Source: Bacteroidota bacterium
GTDB lineage: Bacteria > Bacteroidota > Bacteroidia > Bacteroidales > Cfx3-03
Assembly (NCBI GenBank): GCA_013390605.1
Contig: JACAUB010000001.1
Location: forward strand, 2,037,787-2,101,786
DNA: 64,000 nucleotides
Direction: 5' to 3'
Position 1 is the stretch's first letter. Every line of letters begins with the position of its first letter. Both the position numbers and the translations under genes were made by a program. This document shows, piece after piece, positions 32,746-41,939 of this stretch. Below the pieces are notes generated by a model. That model searched no databases, was not told where the DNA came from, and worked only from the letters and a program-made list of their open reading frames with translations.

Positions 32746-35580
32746 ATGAAGAAACATTTCCTCGGAGCACTCTTGGCTACAATTATTTGTATACCAATGT
32801 ATTTATCTGCTCAACAAGTAAAAAAATCGCTGCATCCATCAGTCTATGATGGCTGGAAAAATATTGAAGGTGTAGCAATTAGTAATGATGGCAGGTATGC
32901 CGGCTTTGAAGTTAATACCCAGCAAGGAGATGGTCGATTGACTGTGGTCGACCTTCAAACAAATAAACGCGACTCTATCCAGCGAGCCGGCAGTATTCAG
33001 TTTTCTCCTAATTCTACTTTTTATGCAGCCAAAGTAAAGATGTCGTATGCTGATCAAAGAAAGAAAAAGTTGGCTAAAAAAGAGAAAGAGATCAAGGATA
33101 CACTCCTAATCCATGTAATGAATGGAGTGGATAAAAAATATGCCAAGTATAAAAGCTTCAAATTAGCAGATAAAGAATCAGATTGGATGGCTTTTTTATT
33201 GGAGCAAGAGTCGAAAAAAGATTCTCTGAATAAAAAAGATGCTACGGCTAAAAATGATACCATAAAAGCTAAAAAGTCTGCTGTTAAGACCCCAAAGCGT
33301 AAATCTGAAATCACTAAAACTGATCTGGGTGAGTTAGTTATAATCAACCCTGTCACAGGAAAAGAGTATCGTTATAAAGATGTAAAAGATTTTGATATCT
33401 CTAATAACGGGAGACTCTTCACTTTTATCCGTGCATGGGGTGATAGCATAGACTCTACAGAAGTCGCTTCATTTGATGCAATGAAAGAGAAGTTTAGTAC
33501 GATCTTTAAAGGACAAGGATATGCTTTAAAAAGTACAGCTGATTGGAAAGGTGACCAAATAGCTTATCTAGCATCACCAGATACCGGAAAAATAAAGAAC
33601 TATTCGCTTTACAATTATAACTTTAAGGCAAATAAGCTTCAGATAATTGCAGATGCTTCAACACCATCTTTCAATAAAGGATGGTCGGTTAGCGAAAATG
33701 GAGCTATTAACTTTTCTGAAGATGGAAATAAGTTATTCTTTGGCGTTGCGCCTATTCAGAAGCCTGAACCGAAAGACACACTCACAGACGATGAAAAAGC
33801 CCGTTACGATGTATGGAGCTGGACGGATGATGAGTTGATGACACAACAGCTTAAAACAATGGCTAAAGACAAAAAGAAATCATACTCAGCACTCTTTAAC
33901 ATAGCAAAGAATAAAATATTCCAACTTGCAGATGAAAACATGGAAAATATACAAACCATGTTTCGTTACAATGGAGATTATGCACTAGGTTTTGTATCAA
34001 AACCTTATATTAAAGAACGCGCATGGAAAGGAAGTTCTCTGCGTGATATATTTTTAATAAATCTCAATACAGGTGATAAGAAACTCTTACTAAAGAAAAC
34101 CGAGGCTAATGCTTCATTGTCAACAACTGCAAAATACATGGTTTATTATCAGGAGATAGATAGTTGCTGGTATACCATGAATTTACAAAGTCTTCAACCA
34201 TTGGCACTCACAAAAGGGCTGAAGGTTAACTTCTATAACGAAGAACATGATACACCGGATAAACCATCAGCATATGGTTTCTGTGGATGGACACAAGATG
34301 ATAAGCAGGTATTGGTTTATGATCATTATGATATCTGGTCGTTTGATCCTACGATGAAGAAACAACCTGAACTACTCACCAAAGGTATTGGAAGAGAACA
34401 AAAAATCACATTCAGATATGTATCACTGAACAATGAAAAACCATATATCAATGGATCAATGTTGCTTTCTGCTTTTAATACTGTAAACAAACAAAGTGGT
34501 TATTACAGACTCGATCAACCAATTGCAGCAATTCCCTCGTTGTTAGTAATGGATAATTATAAGTTTATTGGTGAACGAAAAGCAAAAAATTCAGACACGT
34601 TCTTATGGCAAAAAGGCAATTTCAAAACCTATCCTGATCTGTATACCAGTACTGGCGATTTTTCAAACACAAAGAGAATTAGTGATGCCAATCCTCAACA
34701 GAAAGATTATCTATGGGGAAGTGTGGAACTCGTATCCTGGACCGCTTTTGATGGACAACAGCTACAAGGATTATTATATAAACCTGATAATTTTGATGTT
34801 ACAAAGAAATACCCAATGTTGGTTTATTTCTATGAAAGAAACAGCGACAATCTAAATACCCACTATACTCCTCGTCCTAGTCGTTCTATTATCAATCCAG
34901 CTTTTTGTGTCAGCAATGGTTATGTTGTTTTCATTCCTGATATCACCTACAAGACAGGATTCCCTGGTAAATGTGCATATAATGCCATTATCAGCGGAAC
35001 ACTTGCTATGGTTGATAAAGGCTTTATTGACCGTAACCATATGGCCCTACAGGGTCAAAGTTGGGGTGGATATCAAACCGGCTATCTGGTTACACAAACC
35101 AATCTGTATGCTGCAGCCTTTGCCGGTGCCCCGGTAAGTAATATGACCAGTGCATATGGTGGAATTCGTTGGGAAAGTGGAATGCCGCGTACGTTCCAGT
35201 ACGAAACCGGACAAAGTAGAATTGGTGCTTCTTTATGGGAAAAGCCTCAACTTTATATTGAAAACTCCCCACTTTTCTATGCTGATCGCATTGAAACACC
35301 ACTCCTGATCATGTCGAACGATAACGATGGTGCAGTTCCCTGGTATCAGGGAATTGAATATTTTAACGCATTACGCCGTTTAAATAAACCAGCCTGGTTG
35401 CTTTGCTATAATGGCGATGAACATAATCTGGTACGCAGAGCAAATATGAAGGATCTGGATATTCGAATGATGCAGTTCTTTGATCATTTTTTAAAAGGTG
35501 CACCGATGCCTTCATGGATGAAAAATGGAATACCTGCCGTAGATAAGGGCTTAAAGAATGGATACGAACTTACCGAATAA
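32746..35580 (+). CDS. Exported S9 family (prolyl oligopeptidase-type) peptidase
   Basis: 944 residues with a signal peptide (MKKHFLGALLATIICIPMYLSAQ). An N-terminal beta-propeller precedes a C-terminal alpha/beta hydrolase. Catalytic Ser772 is in GQSWGGYQ, Asp861 in NDNDGAVPW, and His893 in GDEHNLV. A Lys-rich insertion (about 100-190, KKKLAKKEKEIKD and AKKSAVKTPKRKS) lies within the propeller. The family cleaves oligopeptides after Pro or other residues; a periplasmic peptide scavenger is likely. Single gene with its own terminator. Confidence 0.92.
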   Translation: MKKHFLGALLATIICIPMYLSAQQVKKSLHPSVYDGWKNIEGVAISNDGRYAGFEVNTQQGDGRLTVVDLQTNKRDSIQRAGSIQFSPNSTFYAAKVKMSYADQRKKKLAKKEKEIKDTLLIHVMNGVDKKYAKYKSFKLADKESDWMAFLLEQESKKDSLNKKDATAKNDTIKAKKSAVKTPKRKSEITKTDLGELVIINPVTGKEYRYKDVKDFDISNNGRLFTFIRAWGDSIDSTEVASFDAMKEKFSTIFKGQGYALKSTADWKGDQIAYLASPDTGKIKNYSLYNYNFKANKLQIIADASTPSFNKGWSVSENGAINFSEDGNKLFFGVAPIQKPEPKDTLTDDEKARYDVWSWTDDELMTQQLKTMAKDKKKSYSALFNIAKNKIFQLADENMENIQTMFRYNGDYALGFVSKPYIKERAWKGSSLRDIFLINLNTGDKKLLLKKTEANASLSTTAKYMVYYQEIDSCWYTMNLQSLQPLALTKGLKVNFYNEEHDTPDKPSAYGFCGWTQDDKQVLVYDHYDIWSFDPTMKKQPELLTKGIGREQKITFRYVSLNNEKPYINGSMLLSAFNTVNKQSGYYRLDQPIAAIPSLLVMDNYKFIGERKAKNSDTFLWQKGNFKTYPDLYTSTGDFSNTKRISDANPQQKDYLWGSVELVSWTAFDGQQLQGLLYKPDNFDVTKKYPMLVYFYERNSDNLNTHYTPRPSRSIINPAFCVSNGYVVFIPDITYKTGFPGKCAYNAIISGTLAMVDKGFIDRNHMALQGQSWGGYQTGYLVTQTNLYAAAFAGAPVSNMTSAYGGIRWESGMPRTFQYETGQSRIGASLWEKPQLYIENSPLFYADRIETPLLIMSNDNDGAVPWYQGIEYFNALRRLNKPAWLLCYNGDEHNLVRRANMKDLDIRMMQFFDHFLKGAPMPSWMKNGIPAVDKGLKNGYELTE

Positions 35581-35604
35581 GTAGTTCGTTATCAAATACA
35601 ATTA

Positions 35605-35645
35605 AAAACAGGTTATCTTTAAGGCAAGGTAACCTGTTTTTATTT
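35605..35645. terminator. Terminator after the S9 peptidase gene
   Basis: Perfect 11-bp stem AAAACAGGTTA (35605-35615) with 35630-35640 and a T-run. The A-run on the left would let it also end the convergent truncated cbiA transcript. Confidence 0.88.
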
Positions 35646-35667
35646 AGATGACTCACTTTTTGTTTAA

Positions 35668-36192
35668 TCAAATAATCTTAAAATAGATTCCTATATTCTG
35701 ACAAGCTTCTCTTAAAAATTGATAATGTAATTCGTGTTCAACAAAGTTAAAGATCACACCACCAATATTAATTTGGGGACAAAAATTCTTTAATCCATAT
35801 AAAATAGCAGCTGCTGAATAGGCCATAGATTCAGCGTTCAGAATTATAATAACCGGAATATCCAGAAGCATGGCGATATCAGCGCTACTCCCTTCCATTT
35901 TTCGAGTGCCATCAAACAATCCCATTACCCCTTCAGTCACTCCAATATCTTTAGATGATCCATACCCGTAATAAAGTGATTTGATATGTTCATCACTCAT
36001 CATAAACCGATCCAGATTGATACAATCGGACTTGGCAGCCAGACTACTATGCATTGAATCGATATAGTCAGGACCACATTTAAAGGGTTGAACAGAATAC
36101 CCCAGACGTTGTAATGCACGTAAAACACCCAGTGTAACAGTAGTTTTACCAGATCCACTACTAGGAGCAGCAATTAAAAAATGTGATTTCAT
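35668..36192 (-). pseudogene. cbiA: Truncated cobyrinate a,c-diamide synthase (CbiA/CobB), N-terminal half only
   Basis: 174 residues from ATG at 36192. The ATP-binding half is intact: FLIAAPSSGSGKTT (P-loop), FKCGPDYID, and TEGVMGLFDG. Full-length CbiA is about 430-470 residues and ends in a glutamine-amidotransferase domain; here the frame stops after CQNIGIYFKII, and the S9 terminator starts 23 bases later, so no room remains for the rest. I see no second frame carrying the missing half. No other cobalamin gene is nearby. Probably a decayed remnant; alternatively a stand-alone P-loop protein with a new role. Confidence 0.75.
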
Positions 36193-36296
36193 GACCACAA
36201 AAATAACTCTTCGTCATGAAAAAGAGCGTAGATTCTCTTCTTAATTATCGATGATAAGAGAAGGTGATCAAGGACAGGAATAAATTTTACTGCTTT

Positions 36297-36845
36297 CTAT
36301 TTTATTTTTTCTTTTTTTAATGCTGCAATGGCTTCTTCAATATGTCTCCCAGTCTGAAGTTGCGAATCGAAAGTATGGATGACGACACCTTCTTTGTTTA
36401 CAACATATGTTACTCGCCCAGGAAGGAATCCAAATAAATTGGTCGGAACACCAAAAAGTGTACGAATCTTATTTCCCTTATCTGAAAGGAGAATATATGA
36501 AAGTCTATATTTTTCAGCAAACTTTTTATGGCTTTCTACTCCATCTCCACTTATTCCGATTATTTCAGCATTATAGTTTCTGAAGACCTCGAACTGATCT
36601 CTAAAGCTACATGCCTCTTTCGTACACCCCGGACTATCATCTTTCGGATAAAAATAGATGACCAGGTTCTTTTTTCCTTTGAAAGATTTAATATCTATCA
36701 TCTTTCCATTTTGATCAGGTAGTGTAAAGTCGGGAATACGACTTCCGGTTTCAACTTTTGTCATAGCTAGATTTATTGATGGAGCATTAATATAATCAGT
36801 CAGATTAAAGCTCCATGCGATGATGAATGCAAATACAAAATTCAT
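36297..36845 (-). CDS. BCP-type peroxiredoxin
   Basis: 182 residues. The peroxidatic Cys74 and resolving Cys79 are in DDSPGCTKEACSFRD, the atypical 2-Cys arrangement of BCP/PrxQ. Flanking marks are IPDFTLPDQNGK, LVIYFYPK and GISGDGVESHKKFAEKY. The first 27 residues are hydrophobic (MNFVFAFIIAWSF), giving either a membrane anchor/signal or a non-native extension: an ATG at 36764 (MTKVETG) would give a usual-length cytoplasmic enzyme. It reduces hydroperoxides. Confidence 0.9.
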   Translation of the reverse strand: MNFVFAFIIAWSFNLTDYINAPSINLAMTKVETGSRIPDFTLPDQNGKMIDIKSFKGKKNLVIYFYPKDDSPGCTKEACSFRDQFEVFRNYNAEIIGISGDGVESHKKFAEKYRLSYILLSDKGNKIRTLFGVPTNLFGFLPGRVTYVVNKEGVVIHTFDSQLQTGRHIEEAIAALKKEKIK

Positions 36846-36901
36846 TTTGCCAATGGTTTATACTATTATAACAAATGATTCTGTGTTTTGTCTTTTCAAA
36901 T

Positions 36902-36965
36902 AAAAAAAACCGATTAGAAAGACACATTATTTTATCAACAATGCAATCTTTCTTAATCGGTTTTA
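36902..36965 (-). terminator. Terminator of pruA
   Basis: AAAACCGATTAGAAAGA on the left pairs with TCTTTCTTAATCGGTTTT on the right (one bulge), with a T-run on the minus strand. It lies about 40 bases after the pruA stop. Confidence 0.8.
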
Positions 36966-37005
36966 TATGCCAATCGCAAAGATTAGCTTATAAGATAATA
37001 TACCT

Positions 37006-38634
37006 TTACTTAGACATATATGGATAAGGGAAATCAGTTGCAGCAACCAACGTCTCTTTAATCGTACGAGGACTAACCCAACGAATCAAATTTAATTCGC
37101 TTCCGGCTTTATCATTTGTTCCAGAACCTCTGGCGCCACCAAATGGCTGTTGACCAACCATTGCTCCGGTTGGTTTATCATTTAGATAGAAATTTCCGGC
37201 CGAATAACGTAATATATCACTTGCCTGCATCATTGCATACCTATCGCGACTAAAGATGGCTCCAGTCAATGCATATGGTGATGTTGCATCACAAAGCTTC
37301 AATGTTTCTTCATATTTTGCATCCTCATAAACATAAACGGTCATCACTGGACCGAAAATTTCTTCAGTCAATGTTTTAAATTGAGGATTGGTCGTTTCAA
37401 TAATTGTAGGAGTAACAAAATAACCTTTACTCTTATCGCAAACACCCCCTGTTACGATGGTTGCATCAGCAGCATCCTTAGCAAAATCAATATACGATTT
37501 GATAGAGTTGAATGCTTTTTCATCAATAACAGCATTTACAAAATTATCTTTATCATTGACATCACCCATCTTAATTCTGGAAACCATTCCCAGAATCAAC
37601 TCTTTAACCTTAGGCCATAACGAAGCGGCGACATAAGAACGTGAGGCAGCAGAACATTTCTGTCCCTGAAATTCAAATGAACCTCTAACGATAGCTGTAG
37701 CAACTTCTAAGGCATCAGCAGACTGATGAACAAAGATGAAGTCCTTTCCACCGGTTTCACCTACAATCTTTGGATATGAACGATATTTCTCCAGATTGTC
37801 AGTAATTTGACGCCATAGACGATTAAATGTAACATTAGATCCCGTAAAGTGGATTCCTGCCATTTGTGGATGTGCCAGAATTGTATTACTTAAGGTACTT
37901 CCAGGACCCGGAACAAAATTAATAACACCATCAGGTAAACCAGCTTCCATCAATACTTTCATCAAGTAGTAATTAGATAAAACAGCAGCTGTAGCAGGCT
38001 TCCAAACAGTTGTATTCCCCATCTGTGCTACCGAGGTATTCAGGTTTAAAGCTATAGATGTAAAGTTAAATGGAGTAATTGTGTAAACAAATCCCTCAAG
38101 TGGACGATGTTCAACACGATTAATAGCACCATTTGCAGATAATGGCTGACTACTGTAGACCTTAGATGCATAATATGTATTGAATCTTAAAAAGTCAATA
38201 CTTTCGCAGGCTGAATCGATTTCTGCTTGCATAATATTTTTGCTTTGACCCAACATCGTAGCAGCATTCAGCAGATTACGATATTTGGTAGAAAGCAACT
38301 CAGCAGCCTTTAGCATGATAGACGATCTTTCGACCCATGACAGATTCATCCAGGCAGTCTTTGCTTCTAGCGCAGCATCGATTGCCATCTTAACCTCTTT
38401 CTCGGTAGCCTGATGGCAACGTGCCAATATATGACCATGATCGTGAGGCATTACAACATTATTGATTACACCGGTAAAAACTTCTTTACCACCAATAATC
38501 AATGGAATCTCAATAACCTGATTACTTTGACGATGAAGTTCTTCTTGTAATGATTGAAGCTCAGTGCTACCGGGCAGATATTGCTTCACGGGCTCGTTTA
38601 AAGGCTCTCTGAAATTTAAAATTGCATTGTTCAT
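37006..38634 (-). CDS. pruA: L-glutamate gamma-semialdehyde (1-pyrroline-5-carboxylate) dehydrogenase
   Basis: 542 residues, the stand-alone form. It oxidises glutamate semialdehyde to glutamate with NAD, the second step of proline breakdown. Catalytic Cys327 is in FQGQKCSAASRSYV; the base Glu is in VGETGGKDFIFVH; VNFVPGPG and HFTGSNVTFNRLW line the cofactor site. The protein and length match eukaryote-type P5CDH, which Bacteroidota share. No putA-like proline dehydrogenase is adjacent. Ends before a strong terminator. Confidence 0.95.
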   Translation of the reverse strand: MNNAILNFREPLNEPVKQYLPGSTELQSLQEELHRQSNQVIEIPLIIGGKEVFTGVINNVVMPHDHGHILARCHQATEKEVKMAIDAALEAKTAWMNLSWVERSSIMLKAAELLSTKYRNLLNAATMLGQSKNIMQAEIDSACESIDFLRFNTYYASKVYSSQPLSANGAINRVEHRPLEGFVYTITPFNFTSIALNLNTSVAQMGNTTVWKPATAAVLSNYYLMKVLMEAGLPDGVINFVPGPGSTLSNTILAHPQMAGIHFTGSNVTFNRLWRQITDNLEKYRSYPKIVGETGGKDFIFVHQSADALEVATAIVRGSFEFQGQKCSAASRSYVAASLWPKVKELILGMVSRIKMGDVNDKDNFVNAVIDEKAFNSIKSYIDFAKDAADATIVTGGVCDKSKGYFVTPTIIETTNPQFKTLTEEIFGPVMTVYVYEDAKYEETLKLCDATSPYALTGAIFSRDRYAMMQASDILRYSAGNFYLNDKPTGAMVGQQPFGGARGSGTNDKAGSELNLIRWVSPRTIKETLVAATDFPYPYMSK

Positions 38635-39058
38635 GGAAGATTATTTTGTGTGTTTTTTAGTATTGAATTTTGGTTAACATTTTTTTATTACATAATGAAT
38701 AAATAAAATCAAATAATAAATAATTTTATGATTAAATCACTGATTTACATGGATAATATATAAGTATTATAAAGTATATTCATTCATTTTTAATCTTAAA
38801 AATCATTGCAATGTACAAATAATTGCAGATTATCACAATAAAATGATGTTTATCAATACCTGAAGAAAAAAGATATTTAAATATTTTCAGGAGCACTTAA
38901 TACCAAAACTATACTCGCGTTTCGATCTGAAAGGAAAACTAGTATAACAATTTCATTATTTCTAAGATTTGAGAGAAATCCCCTAAAAGCAGTCCTACAT
39001 TTAATAGTAGATTTCTCACAAATAATTGAAACGAGGAAACTATTTTGAGAAATAATTA
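38635..39058. other. Intergenic region with a decayed dispersed repeat
   Basis: 424 bases between pruA and tcdA. The right half (38917-39017) carries repeat-like sequence described separately; the left half is AT-rich with nothing recognisable. Confidence 0.5.
38917..39017. repeat. Decayed dispersed repeat
   Basis: Contains TTCGATCTGAAAGGAA (38921-38936), shared with 60268-60284, and GAGAGAAATCCCCTAAAAG (38971-38989), which matches 17 of 19 bases in the reverse complement of 60351-60369. GAGAAATC (38973-38980) and GATTTCTC (39010-39017) can pair. It looks like a palindromic intergenic repeat worn down by mutation. Confidence 0.5.
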
Positions 39059-39895
39059 TTAATCATCCAACATTCCAGTCTTCTCTTCCTGAATCGGGTT
39101 TTCATTATAAATCGCCTGAATAACCAGACCCGCCAATGTGAAACCAAAGATTGCTGTTATATGAGCAACAGTACCATTTATAATTGCTTTCTTACTACAC
39201 CACTCATGGTCAGCCAATTCGGGGTCTCCCGCTCCATTGATGTTTTTAGGACACATACATTTATCGGTACCACATGATGATCCGGAGCCCATATTATCGA
39301 GTACCTCATCGCTATAGATACATAAAAATTTCTTAGCAGGCAGATCACCCTTACGGATTTTCTTGCGAATAATAGAACCTAACGGACAACCTATTACATC
39401 CCAAAATTCAGCAACCTTAATTCTGGTAGGATCCAGTTTTAACGATGCACCCATTGAAGAGAACAGAGTTGCTTTTGTACGTGTGGCTTTGCGAATAAGA
39501 TGTATTTTGCTCGACAGACTATCAATCGCATCTATGATATAATCATAACTATCTAAATCAAATAAGTCGTGATTCTCCTCATTGTAAATTTTTTGAATAG
39601 CAATGATTTCAGCATATGGATTAATTTCGAGCAATCGCTGTTTTAATGCATCCGTTTTTACTTCACCGACTGTTTTTGTGGTAGCATGAAGCTGTCTGTT
39701 TATATTTGTAATACAGATTCTATCCGAATCCACTATTGTCAAATGTTTTATTCCGGTTCTGACCAGACTTTCAGCACACCAACTTCCAACCCCTCCTATT
39801 CCAAAAATGATAACCTTTTTTTGAGATAGTACATCCATCTTCTCTTTTCCAAACAGTAATTCTGTTCGCTGAAATATCCCTCTTTCCTTCTTCAT
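39059..39895 (-). CDS. tcdA: tRNA threonylcarbamoyladenosine dehydratase (TcdA/CsdL)
   Basis: 278 residues of the ThiF/MoeB E1-like fold. Nucleotide motif IFGIGGVGSWCAESLVRTGI, then VDSDRICITNINRQLHA, and DAIDSLSSK. The family-specific parts are SSMGASLKLDPTRIKVAEFWDVIGCPL and the C-terminal hydrophobic tail (GTVAHITAIFGFTLAGLVIQ). It cyclises t6A at position 37 of ANN-decoding tRNAs using ATP. Single gene with a clear promoter 129 bases upstream. Confidence 0.93.
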   Translation of the reverse strand: MKKERGIFQRTELLFGKEKMDVLSQKKVIIFGIGGVGSWCAESLVRTGIKHLTIVDSDRICITNINRQLHATTKTVGEVKTDALKQRLLEINPYAEIIAIQKIYNEENHDLFDLDSYDYIIDAIDSLSSKIHLIRKATRTKATLFSSMGASLKLDPTRIKVAEFWDVIGCPLGSIIRKKIRKGDLPAKKFLCIYSDEVLDNMGSGSSCGTDKCMCPKNINGAGDPELADHEWCSKKAIINGTVAHITAIFGFTLAGLVIQAIYNENPIQEEKTGMLDD

Positions 39896-40023
39896 TTATT
39901 ATATTCCATTATTCTGAGATGGTTAAACCTCAAAACTTTTTAAAATTTATAACATCATAGAGACTGATAAACACGTAATTATGCATTCAGTTAATCCCAA
40001 ATTTCTCTTCTTATTTTGGTGTG

Positions 40024-40031
40024 CAAAGATA
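40024..40031 (-). promoter_or_regulatory. -7 element TATCTTTG of tcdA
   Basis: Exact TAnnTTTG match on the minus strand; predicted leader about 120 bases. Confidence 0.5.
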
Positions 40032-40095
40032 GTGTAAATGTCTAAATGGAAACCATTAACAGCCCTAAATAAGAAAAGTGTTCATCTATAAGTAA

Positions 40096-40725
40096 TTATT
40101 GATTCATTAGTCGTTGAAATTCGTCCAAAAATTTTCCAACATGATATCCATCCATTAATCCATGATGACCATGAATAGAAATATTCATCTTTAATTTCAA
40201 TCCATCGTTGAAGTATCGACCAAAACTTATTTTAGGTACACTGTCTTTACGAGAAAACATTCGGGCATGGGTTAGTCCGGTAAACTTAAACCAAGGAGCC
40301 GACGAAATATGTACAACATCAACCCTACCAGTATTTTCATTAAGATTAAGTCCTTCCGACTGCTTCACTAATTCGATTTCCTTTTTTGCTTCTACCGTAA
40401 ATCTTTCAAACTCATAATAAAAAGGTATAAATGAAAAAGCAAAAGTTTGGTCTCCCTTATCTATGGTAGCCGAAGCATGAATTTCATCAAAAAGGACAAC
40501 CTTATCCTCAACAACCCGCAACCGAAACTCTTCAATAGAATTAAGCGCACAAAGTGTATGATAGAGATACTGCAAGAAAAAAGACGAATCGTTCTCTTTC
40601 GATTGATGATAAGCCATTGTACAATCTATTTCAGTAACAATCCCAAAATAAGGTTCCTCAAAACTATTAAAGAATTCGAAATGCGCCCTTCGTTTCCAGT
40701 TCTCCTGATCTATAATTATTGACAT
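40096..40725 (-). CDS. Chloramphenicol acetyltransferase-like protein
   Basis: 209 residues of the CAT fold. The catalytic His is in SIHGHHGLMDGYHVGKFLDEF, the equivalent of HHAVCDGFH in true CAT. Flanking marks are SFGRYFNDGLKLKMN and FSFIPFYYEFERF. It probably transfers an acetyl group from acetyl-CoA to a small acceptor; drug resistance should not be assumed, since Bacteroidota genomes carry many chromosomal CAT-like genes of unknown substrate. Divergent from the NAGPA-domain gene, with a -7 element 65 bases upstream. Confidence 0.85.
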   Translation of the reverse strand: MSIIIDQENWKRRAHFEFFNSFEEPYFGIVTEIDCTMAYHQSKENDSSFFLQYLYHTLCALNSIEEFRLRVVEDKVVLFDEIHASATIDKGDQTFAFSFIPFYYEFERFTVEAKKEIELVKQSEGLNLNENTGRVDVVHISSAPWFKFTGLTHARMFSRKDSVPKISFGRYFNDGLKLKMNISIHGHHGLMDGYHVGKFLDEFQRLMNQ

Positions 40726-40789
40726 ATATAGAAATAATAAACGGTTTGTTGACTTCAGTTTTTTACTTTTGTAAAAGGAATTTGCAACG

Positions 40790-40797
40790 CAAAGATA
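40790..40797 (-). promoter_or_regulatory. -7 element TATCTTTG of the CAT-like gene
   Basis: Exact match on the minus strand. A plus-strand match (TACTTTTG, 40764-40771) lies within the same gap and could serve the divergent NAGPA-domain gene. Confidence 0.5.
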
Positions 40798-40854
40798 GCT
40801 TTTTTCTAAAAAATCAATTTAACAATCTAACTACTAAATTATTATATTTTCAAT

Positions 40855-41784
40855 ATGCAATCTAATCTACCAAAAGCATCACAATACTTATTGCTAATCA
40901 GCTTTTTCATTCTTCCGGGTTTATCAATAAAAGCACAAAATACCATTACTGAAAATCCTTCGAACAATACAACTATTATCAATGAAAAAGTTAAGCCTTT
41001 ACGGACATCGTCTGATGTTAACTTTAACAAATGGGCTATCGAAGAAGTAGCTCCGGGTCTTAAACTAAGAACTATTCACACCGACTCATTGTATAACTCA
41101 TTTCAAAACATTAATATATTAGAGGTCGATTTATCCAAGCACAAAATTGCATTCCGCTATATTCCCGATAAAAATGTAAAAACATCAGTCATTGCTGATA
41201 CCACCAAAGCGCTTGCAGCTATTAATGGTGGATTCTTCAACATACAAAAGGGTGGTTCCGTTACATATATTAAAGTAGATGGAATGATTTTAGGGAGTGA
41301 TACAGCCAGTCGTTGGAAGAAGACAGAAACATTGAGCGCAGCATTGGCAATCTCTAAAGGAAACAAAATATTTATGCAACCAGCGCTTTCTAATGGTTAT
41401 TATGATGCGATCGATTCATTGCGGAATATTTTGATTACCGGACCACTGTTATTGAGTAACGGACAAAAAGTAGCCCTTCCTGAAAAGCTCTTCTTCACAA
41501 AACGCCATCCACGTACATGCGTTGCACTTCATTCCAGTGGAAAATTACTACTTGTTACCGTTGATGGTCGAACATCTGAAGCTGATGGGATGTCGCTCTT
41601 TGAGCTTGCAGACTACCTGTTTACACTGGGGTGCACCAACGCCATCAACTTTGATGGTGGAGGTTCTACGACCTTGTGGATACGGAATAAACCTTATAAC
41701 GGCGTAGTAAATATGCCAAGCGACAATAAAAGATTTGACCATGAGGGCGAGCGTCCTGTTTCAAATATCTTAATTGTAGAATAA
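40855..41784 (+). CDS. Exported phosphodiester glycosidase (NAGPA-domain) protein
   Basis: 309 residues with a signal peptide (about 12-27, LLLISFFILPGLSIKAQ). NAGPA-domain marks: AAINGGFFNIQKGGSVTYIKVDG, HPRTCVALHSSGKLLLVTVDGRT, GMSLFELADYLFTLGCTNAINFDGGGSTTLW, and ERPVSNIL. The family is named for the human enzyme uncovering mannose 6-phosphate; bacterial members act on glycan phosphodiesters, for example in exopolysaccharide or teichoic acid-like polymers. Probably periplasmic. Substrate unknown. Confidence 0.88.
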   Translation: MQSNLPKASQYLLLISFFILPGLSIKAQNTITENPSNNTTIINEKVKPLRTSSDVNFNKWAIEEVAPGLKLRTIHTDSLYNSFQNINILEVDLSKHKIAFRYIPDKNVKTSVIADTTKALAAINGGFFNIQKGGSVTYIKVDGMILGSDTASRWKKTETLSAALAISKGNKIFMQPALSNGYYDAIDSLRNILITGPLLLSNGQKVALPEKLFFTKRHPRTCVALHSSGKLLLVTVDGRTSEADGMSLFELADYLFTLGCTNAINFDGGGSTTLWIRNKPYNGVVNMPSDNKRFDHEGERPVSNILIVE

Positions 41785-41791
41785 AGTTTCT

Positions 41792-41799
41792 TATTTTTG
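41792..41799 (+). promoter_or_regulatory. -7 element TATTTTTG upstream of galT
   Basis: Exact match located 8 bases after the previous gene; the leader to galT would be about 135 bases. Confidence 0.45.
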
Positions 41800-41939
41800 C
41801 AAAAGGATTCAGTTTACAACGCATCTCTGATGGATTAAATTAGATTGAATGAAATCAATTAATTGTCGTTTATCAGTTTGTAATAGCGTTTCGAATTCCC
41901 TTTTTGAAATTGTTGGTTTAACCTTTCAACAACATAAAA

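Noticed and set aside
40096..40725. Calling the CAT-like gene a chloramphenicol resistance gene
   Set aside because: The His motif fits the fold, but chromosomal CAT-like genes are common in this phylum and no resistance context is seen.
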